Notes: generated from the sequence alone by a model not told the origin. 64,000 nucleotides of DNA from Rostratula benghalensis (GCA_013399305.1 VXAI01000028.1:4270175-4334174), one strand, 5' to 3'; counted from the stretch's first letter, positions 12,801 through 25,512 are shown. Made by a program: numbers and translations.

Positions 12801-12960
12801 GATGCACCTTAATATGTTTTTTTAAAACTTTTTTTACCTGTGGAAGACTCCTCCAAACTAATAAACCTTACAACATCCTCAAGGGGCTTTCATTAACACC
12901 CTTTTACCTTTACTGTACCACTTTATAATATCCTCTCCCCAGAATTTTCAAAATAATTTA

Positions 12961-13020
12961 GATCCCTGACTCAAAGCCAGTGGGAAGAGTCATATCAGCT
13001 TCAGTGAATTAGGTCCTTAG
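12961..13020. repeat. Ancient MITE-like remnant
   Basis: The order GACTCAAAGCCAGTGGGAAG, then CAGCTTCAGTGAATTAGGTC, follows the consensus of the old palindromic family (AAAGCC...TGGGA...GACTTCAGTGG...GGATCAGG) with many substitutions. It is the first of three such pieces within 350 bases, the others being 13139-13180 and 13260-13310. Confidence 0.4.
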
Positions 13021-13138
13021 AGTTCTTTGCACAGCTGCCAACACACTAAAAAGGGTGTAATATACAGTCTAATAAGCTACTTAAAAAACATAATGTGAGC
13101 ATAATTCTCCACTTCATTACATTGGTTTTACATGCCAC

Positions 13139-13180
13139 TAAAGCCAATGGAGTTATGCTGGTGGAAAACCAGGGTCACAG
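13139..13180. repeat. Ancient MITE-like remnant
   Basis: AAGCCAATGGAGTTATGCTG followed by GTGGAAAACC resembles the CAATGGAGTTACACCAGTG module of the same old reptile/bird repeat group. It is short and diverged, but sits between two better copies. Confidence 0.3.
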
Positions 13181-13259
13181 AATGGAGGCTCACCCCCTAC
13201 ATTAGCCTTTTAAAACTGGTTTCAAAGATCAGAGGCAGTTTGTGTCGTACACTGATGTT

Positions 13260-13310
13260 GGGCCTGATCCAAAGCTCACTGTGCTCAACTGGAGTTGTTC
13301 CATCAGGCCC
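13260..13310. mobile_element. Short palindromic MITE-like element with intact 9-bp inverted ends
   Basis: The first nine bases GGGCCTGAT (13260-13268) and the last nine ATCAGGCCC (13302-13310) are perfect reverse complements, enclosing 33 bases that start with CCAAAGCTCACT. GGGCCTGATCCAAAGC is the typical end of an ancient palindromic, non-autonomous DNA-transposon-like family in archosaurs and turtles. No open frame is present and no clear target duplication is visible (flanks TTG and TAG). The ends are better preserved than in the other remnants of the window. Confidence 0.55.
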
Positions 13311-16300
13311 TAGGGATATGTATGTCTATGTGCACAGATGTGTATGTCTCTGTGTCAATCTATCTGTGTAATTTATCTCTTTTTACCATGCTCATCGCTG
13401 GAGTGACTAAGAGCCTGGGTGACTGAGGTTAAGCAATATGTAAAGTCCCCAAAGCCTTGATCTAATATATACTTGCTGATCCTGTAATATAAAAATAAAT
13501 GTAGGTTAGCATATGATCTGTGGGACATATACAGTCAATCATGCAGAACACACAGAAAGAGCAGGGCTGTTTCCCATCCAGTTGGACAGGTTATGCCATT
13601 GGCAGGACATAGCAAGCTGCTTCCAAACAGGCATCACCCATTTTTTAGTTCTCAGACTCCCTTTTTATATGCTGCTGATGGATATCGGATGAATTGCTCA
13701 TTGTAAATCAATAATACTTCATCTTCAGATTAATGAGGAACTAAAACTGTTTCTAATAAATGCTTAGCATTTTTTAGAAACCAAGCCTTTTAAGAGGAAT
13801 TCTTTTTTTTTCTGTCAGGCAAGAATGGTATAAACACATTTGGGATAACCTTGTGAATTGCTGAGAAGAATAAATGGACAGGCCTGTACTCTAGCTTTTT
13901 GCTTTGTAATTTCAGCCTTGTTGTGCACGTAACAGAATCATAACAGGCAGCACAGAAGATACAGTGTCCGTTTTGGTAAAGATGAATGCCCTTCAGAAGA
14001 GCAATCATATTATTACCTAGTCGTGTTGTACTGTAGCTGTGAAGTGATTGCTCTGCTTCGACTGTGTCCTACTGCAAAAGATCAGGGGAAACTACAAAGG
14101 GGAAAAACGTTGTCATAGTGGGCCTCTTTCTAGTGTCTGAGCCTGAAGTTTTGCTCATGAAAAAAGAAAGGGTGTCAATTGATTGGGGTTTTTTTAGGTA
14201 GTTTTGTATTTAGGAATTCTTTCTGTGAAGTAATGAAAGATGAAGGTGAGAGATGGACTTAAAATGAATGGGGCAGAAACAGTTCATTTTCATAAAGAAC
14301 AAATGTTTTATCCTCCAGAGGATCTATGTGAAGTGAAACTGTATGTCAGAAGTACAAAGCGATGCGGTGGTTGGTAAGCTGCAAACCTTTGCTGTTCATC
14401 AAACAAAGAAAAGCAATGAAATGTTCTTAGAATTTCCTCTTTACTGAGTGAGGAATGAAAGTAGCTGAAAATAACGTGGTGGGTGAACTGTATACACTGT
14501 GCAATAAACTAAACTTCCTGTCTCTAACAAAAGCCTTCTCTTTATAAAGTGCCAGCACTTTTAACTGCAAAACATTGGAATCCAATTCTCTTTTAGCTAT
14601 TTAAGAATGTCTTCTGAGAAGTTTGTAGTTTGGCTTTTCATTTTTTGGATATTTTTTTAAGAAACTTAAACTGCTGATAGATGTAGAGCATAAGCTGTAC
14701 TGTTTGGAGCCCTGGATTCCAAATGTTTTGAAGAGCAAACCACTGTCAGCCTCTGATCCATCTTGCAGACCCCCCTGCACAACTGCATAGAAATTAATTT
14801 GTACATTTTACTCTTTAATGAGTTTTTGTGGGCTGATTACAGACCTACTCAAGCACTAGTATTTCATAATTCAAGCTATATCAGCTTGGACATTCTTTCC
14901 CCCCTTCCTGTTCACACTATTCATTCACATCTTTCTATTAATCTTGCAAACAATGTTTAGCTACTCATGGATTCTAGTGTCTACTGCTGGAAAAAAACAC
15001 TAGATCTCTTCCATCACTTGCCTGTCAGCTGACAGGGCTATATCCTTTACCTGAATGGTAGATTGACCTTTTTTCCTGAAGAAAAACCTCTTTTAGGGTT
15101 GTAGATTTGTATACTGATGGTTGCAGTTTCCCCTCAAATGGTTATTCTGTTTCCCTGAAACTGTGTGGGAGACGGATGTATAGGCTGAAGACTAAAGTCC
15201 ATCTGTTTAAGTAATGATCAAAAAATTTAGTCCATCACCTCACAGTGATGATTTTGAAGTTGCTGACACCTGTTTTGTGTGGGAAGCACTGAATATACCT
15301 TTTTTTTAGCACAGCAGCAGAGTTAACAAGGACTTCTAGTTGTTTAGAATCCAAGTGGCAATCTCAATTTACACAGGCCTATCTTGGATACACATTAACT
15401 TCTCCATGTGTAGAGTTTTGGCTCACCACTTTCAAGAGAAGCACTGTGCTGAATTAAACCCTAAACTGGCAAGCAATGAGTTGTCGGGAGCCACTAGGGA
15501 AGGGCAGAAGGGCTCAGTCAGTGGAAGGAGTCTTGGAAATGTGTCCTTAGAGCTGCTCCTCTGAGGGAAGGTTTGAGTTGTGTTTCAGGAACAAGTTTGG
15601 TGTAGAAAAGAGACCTGTTCTAGGTTAGCCTGCAGCTTGATATTTTGTTGAAGAACTAAGTTGGTTTTAGAGGCATCTGTGCGAGGCTACAGTTTCCATA
15701 GCTGGTATATATGGAAAATATTTTATAGTTTCATTGACCTGTGGGGGGAAGAAATAACAAGTATGTATGTATTGTGTCTGGATTTGTTGAGGATTATTAT
15801 TTGGTGTGTTTGTGTGGTGGTTGGTTGATTTTTTTCCCTCCTGTGGTTTGTACTGAAGTTGGTTACCTTATTGTACCTAGAATTGTAGAGTTATGGGTTA
15901 TGCACTGGCTGGAGCACTGAATTTCAAACCAGCAGGCTAGGGCAGACCTGGGGTAGTGGCTATCTGCAGGTTGGGATCATCTTGTTCTCTAACTGCAAAT
16001 AACGGATCTTCTGTACATTCTCTTTGGAAAGCTTAGGTTACTTGTAGTACAGCTGCTGGGCTTGGGCTTCCTCATGTCCCTGATTTCTTAATGGGATCTG
16101 GGTTGTCTATAGAGTGATCTTGTGAGTATTGTGAGCAGATCTGCAAAGACTCTATAAACATGTTGGTGAGGCCAAAGTGTTGCTATGTGGCTGGACTAGT
16201 GCAGTGTACTAGATGGCTCCAGCCATCAGCCAATAGTCATGATAAAAATGTTAAAATGTTAACAGGCTTTTTGCTCACTTTAAAGGAGATATTGGGGTGT

Positions 16301-19300
16301 TGTTGCAAAAAGGTGCAACAAGTAATTAGCAAGTCTTACTTTCAGTGTATTCCAGGAAAGAAACTGTGTGAAGAACATGCTGACCTGCTGTCTTTGTTTA
16401 ACTTGCTCACCTTTACTCCTTTTGAATTATTATCCTTTTGTTTTATTCCTCTGTAGGTGTCATGAGGAGGGAAGATTCACCTCTGTTCCCTCATTTGTGC
16501 CTGTGAAGGATTTACAGAGGTGCTTTAACAGGGGATTATCATCCCTTTAAGTGGGGGGGACTCGGAAATGTGTTTTGTTTCCCATATTAGAGACATGAGG
16601 GTAGAAACGCAGTGGGAGCTGCTACCCATCTCAGAGGCAAGTACATGCCAATGTGTCATTTCTGCAAGAGGCAGCAGGTCCCGCTGAGTTCAGAGCTGAT
16701 GGAAGTATGAGCATTCTCCCAAATCACTAATTCCTCTTAAATGTCCTCAGGTCTACTGCCCAAAATAGTGATGTCTGCTTGGGCCCTTGTGCCACAGGCT
16801 GCTGATCCTGCCCTAACAGGTGCAACGCTTCGTGTGTCTTGCAGGCCTGCCTCAGTCAACTCACTAGATGTGGTACCCTCAGCTATACAATGACCCAAAT
16901 TAGGGTGCTGCAGGCTTCTCACCATCTTGTGAGTTTGGGCATTTTGTTTGTGGACTGTGTCCATCCTCTGAGCACACGCCGCACCCTGAGTCACTGGGTG
17001 TGCTTGTAATGGGGAGAAGGCAGGGTGCTTGGGGTGCTGGGAAGGCAGCATCTCCTGCCCTCGGCTTTGCTGGGAACAGTTGTTTGCTTCCTTGTATCTG
17101 TGAAGTCCAGTGCTTTGAAATTTTGCTGACGGCATATGCAGCAGCAGACTAAAGAAGGAACACTTCCTATGCAACTTTATTTCTAGACACTATACAAGGG
17201 ACCTGATTTTGACTTCCCATACAGCCTTGTTAGTTAATGCTGGTAAGACCAGGTTCAGTTGCAATCTCTTGGTTTAACAGCAAGAACGACTATCCAGCAG
17301 CATTCCTGCTTGACTGAAATCTTTGGAGAGATTCATGTGTTTGGCTCAGCATGCCTTGATGTTAATCTGCTGTTGGAGTATCTATGGGAAAGTACAGCCC
17401 AGTGACTGAATAGTATAAAAAATCTTAGTTTGTCTGGCACAGACTAGCCTGCCACCATAAAAGATGAAACGCAAGAGAGGAGGTAGGAGGAGTCCACTCA
17501 GCTGTTTCAGTTTTCAACATGCAGTCTGGGCTGGTTTCCTTTTGATTATCAAGGAAAGCTAAGAAAAGTAAACCAATGTTGCTACTCTGTGAAACATACT
17601 CTTTAAAACAATCTAGGTCAACCAATCAACCTATGGGTCAGTTGTGAAGGGAGTTAATGTGTGTATTAATGATAAAGAGATGGCATCAATATGATTTCAA
17701 AGTGTTTCATATTTAAATGTGGCTCCAAGTTTGTTGTGCGTAACAGGACAAATATAACTAAGGTGGGGCTGAGCACAAGAGCTGGATCCCAGCCTGTTTT
17801 AGGGAGCCAAAATAAACACTTAAACAAACGGACTATTTCACATAGACTTTTGTGCTAATTACGTACGGTTTCTGATGCTGGCTTTTAAAAGGAAGGGGAG
17901 GAGAGGAGACAGTGAAATATCCAGAAAGCATGCTGATGGGATTATTACTGGGGGCTTGGTCCTGATCTTTCTGTGTAAATCACATCTGAATCTTTAGAAG
18001 TTCTGGATGAGAGTTGCCTGGCCTTTCTCACTGGGCTCTCTGAGGGTAGACTTGAATATTCAAAAGTGGAAGACCAGAAGTCATTGAGTGGCTGCTGAAG
18101 TGAGGATCTGGCTGTCAGGCTTCTCACTGCTGATTGCTCTGCTGTGTGATTTAGAGCAGGTCTGTCTCAGTTTTCCTCTTGCCCTTTGTCCTGAGACTGC
18201 CAGTTCTGTACTATTTGTTTGCCTTGTGATACTCTAGGCATAGCCTCTTTAAATTCACTCCACATCTGTTTTATCCCTCCCTCTTTGTTACCTAGCTTAT
18301 AATTTTCCAGCTCTACATATTCTACTTGTATATAATGAACTCTCTCTGTGTGTCCAGGCTTGGCATTCTCTTAGGTTTACACTGTAAACTCTTTGGAACA
18401 GATTGGTTTGCCCATTGCTGTTATTTTATCCCTTGTAGTAAACATTATTGCTAATAATAAGAGATGATTGTTACCTCAACTAGATTTATTTATTTTAAAT
18501 AAACCACTATAGTGTAATACCATACTTTACTGCAGTTGATGACAACACTTAAAGGTTTAGGGTTTGCATCTCTGAAGCTTTTATAATGCCTCATGCAGCA
18601 GGGCTCTGGTTGTCTTTGGAGTCTCAAGGTGCTACTGTTATGCTACTAATAAAGTGCTTATAAAACAGGAATGTTTAAAGCTACTTTCTGTTCTTTGTGT
18701 GTTGTCTCTTAAAAACCAAAAAAACCCAAAACAAACACAACCCTTTCTGTTTCTGCTTGGTTTTCGTAGCAATGAAAGCTCTGTTTTAAGCTCTGTAGAG
18801 ACACTTTAATTATTGTACATCTGAATGGCTGTCACATTAGGAGTTAAAGATCTCTATTTCAAGGAAAGAATCATTTTTATGTTTCTAATATAAATGAGTA
18901 TGCTTCAGCCTTTTTGCAAAATTCAAACTGCATGGAAGGGTGTTTTATAATAGACTAAGAAGGCAATATAAAATTAAGTAAAGCTGGGTCTGGTGCCTAA
19001 AAATATTTGGCAGAATTCCCTGGAAAGCCACATTTGAACATTTTTAATATATATTACAAGGCAGACAAGAATAATTATCTTCTCTTGAAGTTCCCCAAGT
19101 GAGAGAAGTGTATTGTAATGCCCTTTGAAAGCAAATAATCTAAGTTGCCAAATGATTATGTTGTGGAATTCTTCCCCACCCCCCTGTCTCTTTCACCCAT
19201 CTGACTGAATGCAAGAGAGCAAGAATATGATACAAATGAAGCTGCTATTATTATATTTATATTAAAAAGACAAGACTTGACACCTTTAAGCAAGTGTACC

Positions 19301-22300
19301 TATCAATGCATGGGCTAGTCCTTGGAAAACAAGAATTAAGGCAAGTATTTGTAAATGACTGAAGCATAGCACTGTTAAAGATGAGTCACCTCTTTCTTTC
19401 AATAGGGAAAATTCAAGTAATGTCACTCTGATTATTGACACCTCCCCCCCCCATTGAAAACCAGGGATGTAAAATCCATTCTAATTTGCTTCTTTAGCCA
19501 CTATTAAAAGGAATGGCATAGTCTTAGCAGTGGGAGATAGGATTAAGTGAACCTGTAGCGACCATTGGTATTCTAAAGGGATCTTAGTGAAGTCCCACAA
19601 AAATTAAGTTGTCCCTATGAAAATCCCTATAGAGATAGACAAAGGGAAAGACATATCATTAGATGAGAAAGAGAACTTTATTAAACCATGGGAGATCTTT
19701 CAGAATGAGTACAAAGACTACTTAGTGCTAGGTATCATGGCTTTTATTTTCTTTTCAGGTCTTACTGTGCCTCTTAATAGTTACACGGAAGGGCAGTTGT
19801 GCCACCGTCTTTCTGTGGAGCTTGTCTTCTCCATCATAGTCTGGTGATAAGGAGAGTAAATGTAACCAGAGTAAATGGTCCAAAACATGATTCTTGGGAA
19901 CTGAGTAAGATGCAAACTTCACAGGTAATTTTCAGTGGTGATGAAGAAAACCTTAGTCCTGCTACTGAATTCCTGGAGGGAAAGAGGCACGGGCTCATGA
20001 AATCATCATGGGGATAGAGGGACTGAGGGAGAAGTCAAATTCTCTCTTGTTATAGTCTGGAATTGCAACTTCTTGGATAATAAGAGTTCCTTCTGATTTA
20101 CACCAGACAAGAGAGGTCCTGCAGTGTCTTGAGAGAGCTGCAGATATGTGATCCTGCAAGTGAAGAAAGAAAACTAAGAATATATGGAGGGGCAGTGAGA
20201 GATATTTTGGCAGCAGGATTAAAAGTCAGAAGCAGGGTGGGAGGCAAAGCTGTGATAGGAGTGCAGAGGCTGAGCAATCCTACCCTGGGAAATCTGTCTG
20301 ACTGAGGGGCTGGAAGCTGCTTCTTAATTATTTATTTTTTCAGACTAAAGGATGGGAAGTTAGACTCTCTTATTTCAAGGGGGAGGTGGGAAAGCTGAAG
20401 AATTGTGTTTATTTGATTTAATGGAATCTTTCTTCTGAAATATACATGCAAGTGCTTTGTGTACATCTGTTTCAATAAAGACCATTCCATTAATCAGGTG
20501 TTCAGGATTGTTTAGATCTATCTTCCAAATAAGTGTCCTCATGCCTGGCCTGTTGCATTTAGATATAGGCTACTTCAGCAACATCTGCAAAATTAACTTT
20601 TAGAAGTGTTCTCATTTAATCTGGATGGGACCAGTAAAACTGTGGTTTCATTTTATGGGTAACAAATTGATCCTTGGAATACCACACTGCTGCAGTCAAA
20701 CATGGTGTTGGGAGTGTGTAACTCTATCTCCTTCTGGCACTGATGACACTGTTCCTGAAGCAGCGTGGAGCGCAGCACAGCCTGATCACCATATATTTAT
20801 TCTCCTTCTTGGAAAGGTTTTGCAGTTGATATCAAGCTCAGTTTTGCAGCTGTAGTGCTGTGGTTGTATGCTGAGCATATATAAGTAATATCAATGTTTT
20901 GTCTGGTGTTTTGGCTAAGGCATGTCATTCTTGGTTATATGAGAGGGCTAACTGTCCTTCTACAAATCACTGTGACTTGTTGTACGTGGCATTAGGGGTA
21001 CTGCAACTGAATGCTGTTAATTGCTATTATGGATTCATCTCCATCAGCTTTTAGTGAATTGATTCCTGTAGGCTGATGGTAGGAGGGAAGGTAAGGTATG
21101 ATGCTCTGTAGTTGAGAGGGAAGTCTTGGTGGTGATGACAGTTTCATTCTCTCTTCCTTTTACTCTTCTGCACCGTTGATGGAGCACGGTGTGTTGGAAT
21201 AGACCTAAAGGCAGTTCATAAATGTTTGGCACACCTCAGAGAGGCCAGTCCGGTCTGTCAGGTGACTGTGCCACGCAGAGAATTGGAGGAGGAGATAGTG
21301 CTTTCATCCTCTTTCCTTTGGAAGGTAAAGCACTTGGGTACTTTCCACCTATGTGGAGTTCACCATGCATAACTCATATATGTCTATCTGATCCCAACTT
21401 TTATTGGCTTAAAGAAGAGAGATTTTGCTGCCAGCTGAGAGTGCAGCAGCTCAGCTGCCTTAGCAATGCCACTACATTGGCTATTGTACATTTTTCAAAT
21501 CCATTTTTTTTAATGTGACAGATCAGAGCTTGAAAAACAGGACTTGGAACAAAAGCTAGATGAAAACAAGCTACACTGAAAGTGAAAAAAATACCATATC
21601 ATTTTACTACTGATTGAAAATTAGGACCAGATGAAGCCTCTGAAGCCCTGGGCATTTCATTTATTGGAGTCGGTCACTCCACTGTGAAACCAACCCTAGT
21701 CTGCGTTCTCTACACATAAGTGATATCTTTGTTTGTATTTGACATAACTGGTTGAAGAAAATAATGAGATGGATTATTTTGGTTTTCTTGTTTGCATAAA
21801 CTTTTCATACAAGTGATTTACTTTACAAGCCACTAGGTTAGGTTGTCTGTAGTTTACATGGCAAAGAAATTCTGTAGAATGTCTAATGAAATGTTGCTCT
21901 GAGTCTGGGGATGGGCTTTCTAAATAGGTTAATGCAGCTCAGTGAGGGTTTTTTTATGGCTGTTGTCTTCCCTCCATTTGCATACATATGACTTTATCAG
22001 TCATATCCAGTAAAAAAAAAAAAAAAAAGTTGCTTTGCAGCTTTGCAATCTACCCTACTTGTTTTGTTTCTGTGAAGTAAACATGCCTTTTCCTAGTGAC
22101 TCCTTGCCCAAGACTTTGTGTGGTACTTGCTGACTCAACATCTTTTTAGTTTGTGGTTGTAGATTTATGTATCTCTGTTTATTTGGTTGTCAGTCTCGAA
22201 GATGGCAGGATTATAATGGGCTCCACAGAGCTAAATGTCACTGTCCTTTGAAAATTAATTCTTATTTGACTATTTTTTTTCAGGCTGAAAAATCAGTTGT

Positions 22301-22352
22301 CCAGATGTCCGACTGAACGTTTTTTGTTGTTTTGTTTTTTGTTTGTTTTCAG
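13311..22352. other. Non-coding stretch, no gene recognised
   Basis: No gene is recognised. The 145-codon minus-strand frame at 16737-17174 shows no family signature. An A17 tract at 22012-22028 directly follows a perfect 8-bp hairpin. Weak matches to the ancient palindromic repeats occur near 17198-17220 and 20092-20107 but are too short to call. A C-rich run lies at about 19444-19454. The stretch is otherwise plain AT-rich sequence. Confidence 0.6.
21986..22028 (+). repeat. 8-bp perfect hairpin followed by A17 tract
   Basis: ATATGACT (21986-21993) and AGTCATAT (21999-22006) are exact reverse complements with a 5-base loop, TTATC. After five bases an uninterrupted run of 17 A follows (22012-22028). 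A hairpin followed by poly(A) could mark a small retroposed RNA, but no RNA family is recognisable upstream, so a chance arrangement is more likely. Confidence 0.5.
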
Positions 22353-22430
22353 ATCTGCTTCTACCTGGAAAAATTGCCTTACTGTCTGAATACCTGTGAC
22401 TTAAGAGAATTAATCATGGTCAAACATCAG
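22353..22430 (+). other. Candidate 78-bp exon (unverified)
   Basis: A T-rich tract ending TTTGTTTGTTTTCAG precedes 22353 and CAG|GTAAGA follows 22430, so both ends fit vertebrate splice consensus well. The interval is 78 bases, a multiple of three, and only frame 0 is open. The 26 residues begin I-C-F-Y-L-E-K-L and end I-M-V-K-H-Q, with three cysteines. I do not recognise the protein. The segment has no CpG and the U-rich tract also contains G, so it may be a chance pair of splice-like sites or an exon of a non-coding RNA. Confidence 0.25.
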
Positions 22431-23236
22431 GTAAGAAGAGAACCTCCCTCCATATTTCCATCTGTTTGTATTTTGAGGCAAGTTTTCGGTGGTGGTCTTT
22501 TACAGGAGTTAAGATAACAAGCCATTTCAAAAACACACCTACAACATGCCTTCATGAGGATTTAATGCACATAAAGGCAATCAAACAACCCCCTCATACA
22601 TGTAATCAGTAATAGGAAATGGAGGTACGCTTATCTGTGGAGGAAATGGGATTTCAATCCAATGGCTAATATGGTCTCTTAAAAAAATCTCCTTCTAAGT
22701 CAATACTTTTTTTTCCACTCTTGCCTAACATGTTTCTGTAAAAATAATGATTCAGAAGTGCTGAAACTTTATTTAGATAAAGTAATTTTGCTTTTTGCAG
22801 TGCAACTAAAAGGCAAAGCCTAAGTTTGCTTTGATGTATTGGAAAAATATCTTGAAAGAAGTCCGGAGGATACCACGGAAACAAGACATTTGGACTTTTT
22901 GATATTAAACATTGTCAAAACAGATACCTCCTACCCCAAAAAAGTAAAGTTTTTTTTCTGGAGAGCAATTTCTTACGGAGATATTTGATGAGTGTTAATA
23001 GCAACTGTTCAATTCCGGCCTGGTCTGTTGTCAGGTTCTTGCCAAGTTGGTTGGCAATTGTCATAATGAACTGTGGTGGTGTTCTCCAGCCTTGGAACAG
23101 TATACTGGCCAGGCTTCTAGGATTGAGGAGCTCATGTGTCACTGGGTAACTTCCTTCACTCTAGTCTGAGCAGTGTGCAGTATTGCTGATAGGATCTAGA
23201 ATAAGCCACTTATATAGGGAGAGGGACAGAGATCTT

Positions 23237-23318
23237 AAAAAAAAAAAAAAAGCCAAAACCAAAACAAAAACAGCAAAAACCCCCCTAACAACAACCACCA
23301 AAAACCAAACCCACAAAG
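23237..23318. repeat. A15 run and A/C-rich low-complexity tract
   Basis: Fifteen A residues (23237-23251) are followed by CCAAAACCAAAACAAAAACA-type sequence and ACAACAACC units. On the minus strand this reads as a G/T-rich tract, the same class of simple sequence as at 24211-24258, 39321-39353 and 63485-63526. Confidence 0.8.
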
Positions 23319-24210
23319 ATGTAGGGAGGAGAATAAATGATGTTTGGGGAGGAGCGTGAGAGCAATCCCCTCTACCACTGAACAAGCACAAGATGAATGC
23401 TTTCTCAGTACAGTTGCTGTTACTTGTGAGCCCTGGCAGTGTATATTTTCTGCACTTGTACACAATATGTTGGTACTTACACTGTGCTAAGTAGCCATCT
23501 GATTAGCAGTGTATGTAACGGACTGGGTACATCATCAGACTCTGTGTGGAGCTCTCCAAACATGCAGACGTGTGGGTGTTTGGGTGCTGAGCAGCTGGGT
23601 ACCAACGAAAGTCATAGCTGTCCTCTGGAGTTACTGAACGAGGAAGAGGGTGATGCACACCTGGCGGGCGTCCAGGCTGCAAAGGTGCAGTGAGAGCTCT
23701 TCAGCCTTCCTGCTAATACAAACTGTGAGCAAATTGCACTTGCAGGAGAAAGTTATGCCTGCTCAGAGTGCTTGTAGGTGCTTAACACTTTGAAATAGAA
23801 AAGCTTGAGAACTGTTTTCTTTTGACTTTGTTCTGGGTAAATTTAATGTGGTCCTCTCCAAAGAAAACAAAATCTGGAAATCCAAATCTCCAGGAGACTC
23901 TGCTATATTAGATAATTTGAAAATCTGTAATGATCACACACATAGATCTGAGAGACCTCAGACATGCAGCTGTAGTTTCACAGCACTGGCTGCATTTGCC
24001 ATCTGTCTCTAAGCAAACAGATTTTGGCTGGGTGTTCTGCTTCATGCAGCTGAGTGTTACTCATTTCACTCCTCATCACCTACAGACTGGGATTTCCAAG
24101 AAGATTAATGGAACCTGAGATAAACATCCCTTTCACTTTCTGAAGCACGCAATATAATGTCATTGTATTAACTCTGATCAAGTTGGTGATGTTCTGATCT
24201 TTGCTGGTGG

Positions 24211-24258
24211 TTTGGTTTTTTGGCTGTTGTTTTTTTGTTTGTTTGTTTTTATTTTTTC
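24211..24258. repeat. T/G-rich low-complexity tract
   Basis: TTTGGTTTTTTGGCTGTTG then TTTGTTTGTTTG-type units. Simple sequence with no further feature seen. Confidence 0.8.
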
Positions 24259-25248
24259 CTGAAACACCCATTCAGTCTAAAAATGCTGAGGTGCTTCTGT
24301 TCAGTAGCATTAGAATTACTTGTATATCTGTTTTAACCCAAAACCCATGCAAGCTTCTCACTGGTGAAATGGCAGAATGAAAAGCTGAATTGGTGTTCTG
24401 CTGGCAAGTGTGGCACTCCTAGAATCCCATTAAACTGTCAGGGGGGAAAAACTGACTCATCACTATGAATATCTCCTCAGTCTCCTATTTGCCAGTGGGG
24501 GGATACTATCTTCTGTAAGAGGTTCTTGATTTTAAAGGATAAAACTTGCCTGTAGGTTGGAGCAAAAAAAAAATGTTAGTAAAGCAAAAATGCAAGTAGT
24601 GTGAAATTTGATCTATATAAAATGAAAACTTAATTTGTTTTCAAACTGTTAACTTGACACTTATTTTTCAGTGATTCTTCTATTTTTGAAGAAATAAGTG
24701 TAAAAATTGAAATTGATATTTCTGGGGCAAACATGTCTATTTACACCCAGTATTTTTCAGGGGGAGAACATTTCTGCGAACAGAATTCTGCTGTTGTTAA
24801 AAGACAACCTTCATGGTGAAAACCACTTTCATAGCAGTACAGATAAGACTTGTGTGCTGTGACTTGGTTCCTGCAGTTTCCAGGTTACACATATTACCAT
24901 GCTGCTCTTCCCAGAAGAATTTTTCTATAGTTTACTCTTCACTTCTATCTCTTTGCTCATGGTGATTATTTCTTATTAAAATGCTCTCATCAACAGAACA
25001 ATTCATTTTCAGTAATTTCCAAGGTGCTTTGCCTTTGTTAGTGAGTAATCTGGTGCAGTGGGAATGTATCAGTAGACCAAAGCAGCCAGTGCTGAGTGCC
25101 CCCCAGTCTCTGCTGGGTGTGTATCAGGCTGAGAGTGGTTTCAGCCAAAATTTACCAAAACCAGACTGACAGATGGCCCTTCCTCCACCAAAAAAGAAAG
25201 GAGAGGAAGAGATAAGGACATTTATGAGTTTAGAATGAACTAAACAAC

Positions 25249-25254
25249 TTTAAT
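25249..25254 (-). terminator. Possible LTR polyadenylation signal (ATTAAA)
   Basis: ATTAAA on the minus strand, about 250 bases downstream of the LTR TATA box. This is the usual second-choice polyadenylation hexamer and its position suits the R region. The hexamer alone is common by chance; the order of elements supports it. Confidence 0.35.
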
Positions 25255-25502
25255 GACCTATTAATACTAAAAGTAAAAGAAGAAAAAAATTAAATCGATC
25301 CAACGTATACAAAACTGTATCAAGCTCCTGGAATGACAATCATACCACCAGCCGGCATTGGTAAAAGTCCCAGACTGGACTTGGTGGCCAACAGGAGCTG
25401 GATTTCAGATTTGGAGTCAGGAGGTCAAAGGCAGATTAACAGACAAGGTCCTCCTCAGACGTCGGCCATTGAAGAAAAAGAATTGCCCCTTTGATCCATC
25501 AG

Positions 25503-25512
25503 CTTTTATACT
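25503..25512 (-). promoter_or_regulatory. TATA box of the LTR
   Basis: On the minus strand the sequence is AGTATAAAAG, a good TATA box at the expected U3/R position of the LTR. Transcription would run leftward, toward lower coordinates. Whether it is still used is unknown. Confidence 0.5.

Larger units (their letters stand above)
8204..12960. other. Non-coding stretch, no gene recognised
   Basis: No gene or full-length mobile element is visible. Contents are an AAT-rich tract (9381-9408), an ancient palindromic remnant (9785-9872) and otherwise AT-rich unique-looking sequence. The 152-codon frame at 8148-8606 begins inside the CR1 tail and has no recognisable domain. The text between about 9530 and 9740 has even composition and no tandem structure and could be conserved non-coding sequence, but this cannot be judged from one genome. 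Confidence 0.6.
22431..25164. other. Non-coding stretch, no gene recognised
   Basis: No gene is recognised. An A15 run grading into an A/C-rich tract lies at 23237-23318, and a T/G-rich tract at 24211-24258. Remaining short open frames lack any family signature. Confidence 0.6.

Noticed and set aside
16737..17174. 145-codon open frame (-)
   Set aside because: No family signature; chance length. Its composition follows a locally GC-richer patch.
17198..17220. GGGACCTGATTTTGACTTCC, resembling an ancient repeat end
   Set aside because: About 20 bases only, with no second module; kept out of the features.
19617..19847. Open frame with an internal TTCTTTTCAG acceptor at 19758
   Set aside because: After the acceptor all three frames stop before a usable donor such as CACAG|GTAATT at about 19924, so no coding exon can be built.
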